From assembly GCF_014635305.1 (NCBI RefSeq), contig NZ_BMCS01000001.1, forward strand, positions 1,240,001 through 1,304,000: 64,000 nt of DNA. Reading direction: 5' to 3'. A program made the position numbers and the translations under genes. The stretch is from Williamsia phyllosphaerae (GTDB lineage Bacteria > Actinomycetota > Actinomycetes > Mycobacteriales > Mycobacteriaceae). The notes beneath the pieces are model-generated. The model had not been told where the DNA came from. It did not search any database and was given only the letters and a program-made list of their open reading frames with translations. This document shows, in pieces, positions 63,487 to 64,000 of this stretch (the stretch's first letter is position 1; each line of letters starts with the position of its first letter).

Positions 63487-64000
63487 CTACGGATCGTCGG
63501 TGGCTGCCTCGTCCTGCGCCACCGCGAGGGTGGGCGCGAAACGTCGGAACCAGATCTCTCGGACCGCGATGGCGGCGAGGACGAAGAGAAAGGCCACCTC
63601 GGGGTCGAGTCGGACGCTCGACCGCGCGCCCGGCGTCGCGTACCAGAGGATGGCCAGGACGAGGAACGGGATCGCGATGGTGACGAGCTTCCGAGGTTGC
63701 CGACGCATCAGTATCGCCTCACCCAGGGCGGCGAAGACGAGGACCGCGGCGCAGGCGAACGAGATCTGCGAGAACGTGGGGAAGCTGGTCGACCGCTTCT
63801 CCAGGACACTGGCGGTGCCGATGCGGGTGTCGAAAACCGGCGTGCCGGCTGTCTGCGTGATTACCCCGGAATCCGAGGCGACGAACGACTCGGCACCGCT
63901 CGGCAGACGGATCAGTGAGGTGGCCGCGGCACTTCCGTCGTCGGCGACCAGCCAGGTGAGCCCACCCGCGAACAACGTCGCGACAATCAGCAACCAGAAG
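63487..64000 (-). CDS. Membrane protein (5' end outside the window)
   Basis: The frame runs to the right edge with no stop, so the true start lies beyond 64000. The visible 171 residues have a hydrophobic start, an outward loop with scattered polar residues (residues 20-75), and three more hydrophobic segments (near 75-95, 103-120, 130-146). The end is short and charged. No family was recognised. Confidence 0.75.
   Translation of the reverse strand, partial: FWLLIVATLFAGGLTWLVADDGSAAATSLIRLPSGAESFVASDSGVITQTAGTPVFDTRIGTASVLEKRSTSFPTFSQISFACAAVLVFAALGEAILMRRQPRKLVTIAIPFLVLAILWYATPGARSSVRLDPEVAFLFVLAAIAVREIWFRRFAPTLAVAQDEAATDDP

Overview
The window is a continuous, high-GC actinobacterial chromosome segment. 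The order ino1 with a PadR regulator, a DUF5318-type gene, ponA, a GT87-type membrane gene, rpsF, ssb, rpsR, rplI and an intein-bearing dnaB matches the Mycobacterium tuberculosis region around Rv0046c-Rv0058 as I remember it. An antigen 85-type mycolyltransferase also points to a mycolic-acid bacterium. Gordonia or a close relative in the Mycobacteriales is the best guess; this is inference from gene content, with no database search. I found no insertion sequence, phage block, CRISPR array, tRNA or rRNA.

Layout. 1-545: 3' end of a response regulator. 742-9100: inositol-phosphate synthase and its PadR partner, then class A penicillin-binding protein and two GT87-like membrane proteins that converge on a GNAT gene and a 21-bp repeat array. 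9104-13102: two tandem paralogues fusing a kinase-like domain to a lipocalin-like domain; one has lost kinase residues. 13237-19766: rpsF (with a probable S6:S18 leader), ssb, rpsR, rplI, a DUF3089 hydrolase, a small eroded decarboxylase-like gene and dnaB with a class 3 intein. 19810-34244: accessory metabolism, namely ABC-F ATPase, TetR/epimerase pair, aldo-keto reductase, GH15 enzyme with SDR, lipase, TetR/flavin protein/Baeyer-Villiger cluster, acyl-CoA dehydrogenase and MarR/DoxX pair. 34263-41509: DUF305 lipoprotein, isopropylmalate-dehydrogenase-like enzyme, two-RCK potassium channel, Hsp20 under a CIRCE element, FAD oxidoreductase, a second copy of the 21-bp repeat array and a SWIM protein. 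41509-47166: SNF2 helicase, surface HNH nuclease, VKOR and DsbA-like thiol pair. 47279-64000: dehydrogenases, a composite DUF6924 protein, winged-helix/membrane pair, crotonase and thioesterase, PepA-like protease, MarR/MFS efflux pair, mycolyltransferase, transporters, SDR-DUF2867 protein, HemK-like methyltransferase and a truncated membrane gene.

How the genes fit together. Envelope building is a recurring theme: inositol for phosphatidylinositol and mannosides, peptidoglycan synthesis, membrane glycosyltransferases, mycolyl transfer and extracytoplasmic disulfide formation. Replication and translation genes sit in the conserved core. Many regulators lie next to clear inverted repeats, so several local circuits can be proposed directly from sequence (TetR at 22086-22132 and 28868-28893, MarR at 33686-33738 and 57252-57269, winged helix at 52022-52065, HrcA/CIRCE at 39242-39268). 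Start codons were moved from the longest reading frame where a ribosome binding site, stop-start overlap or family length favoured an internal one.
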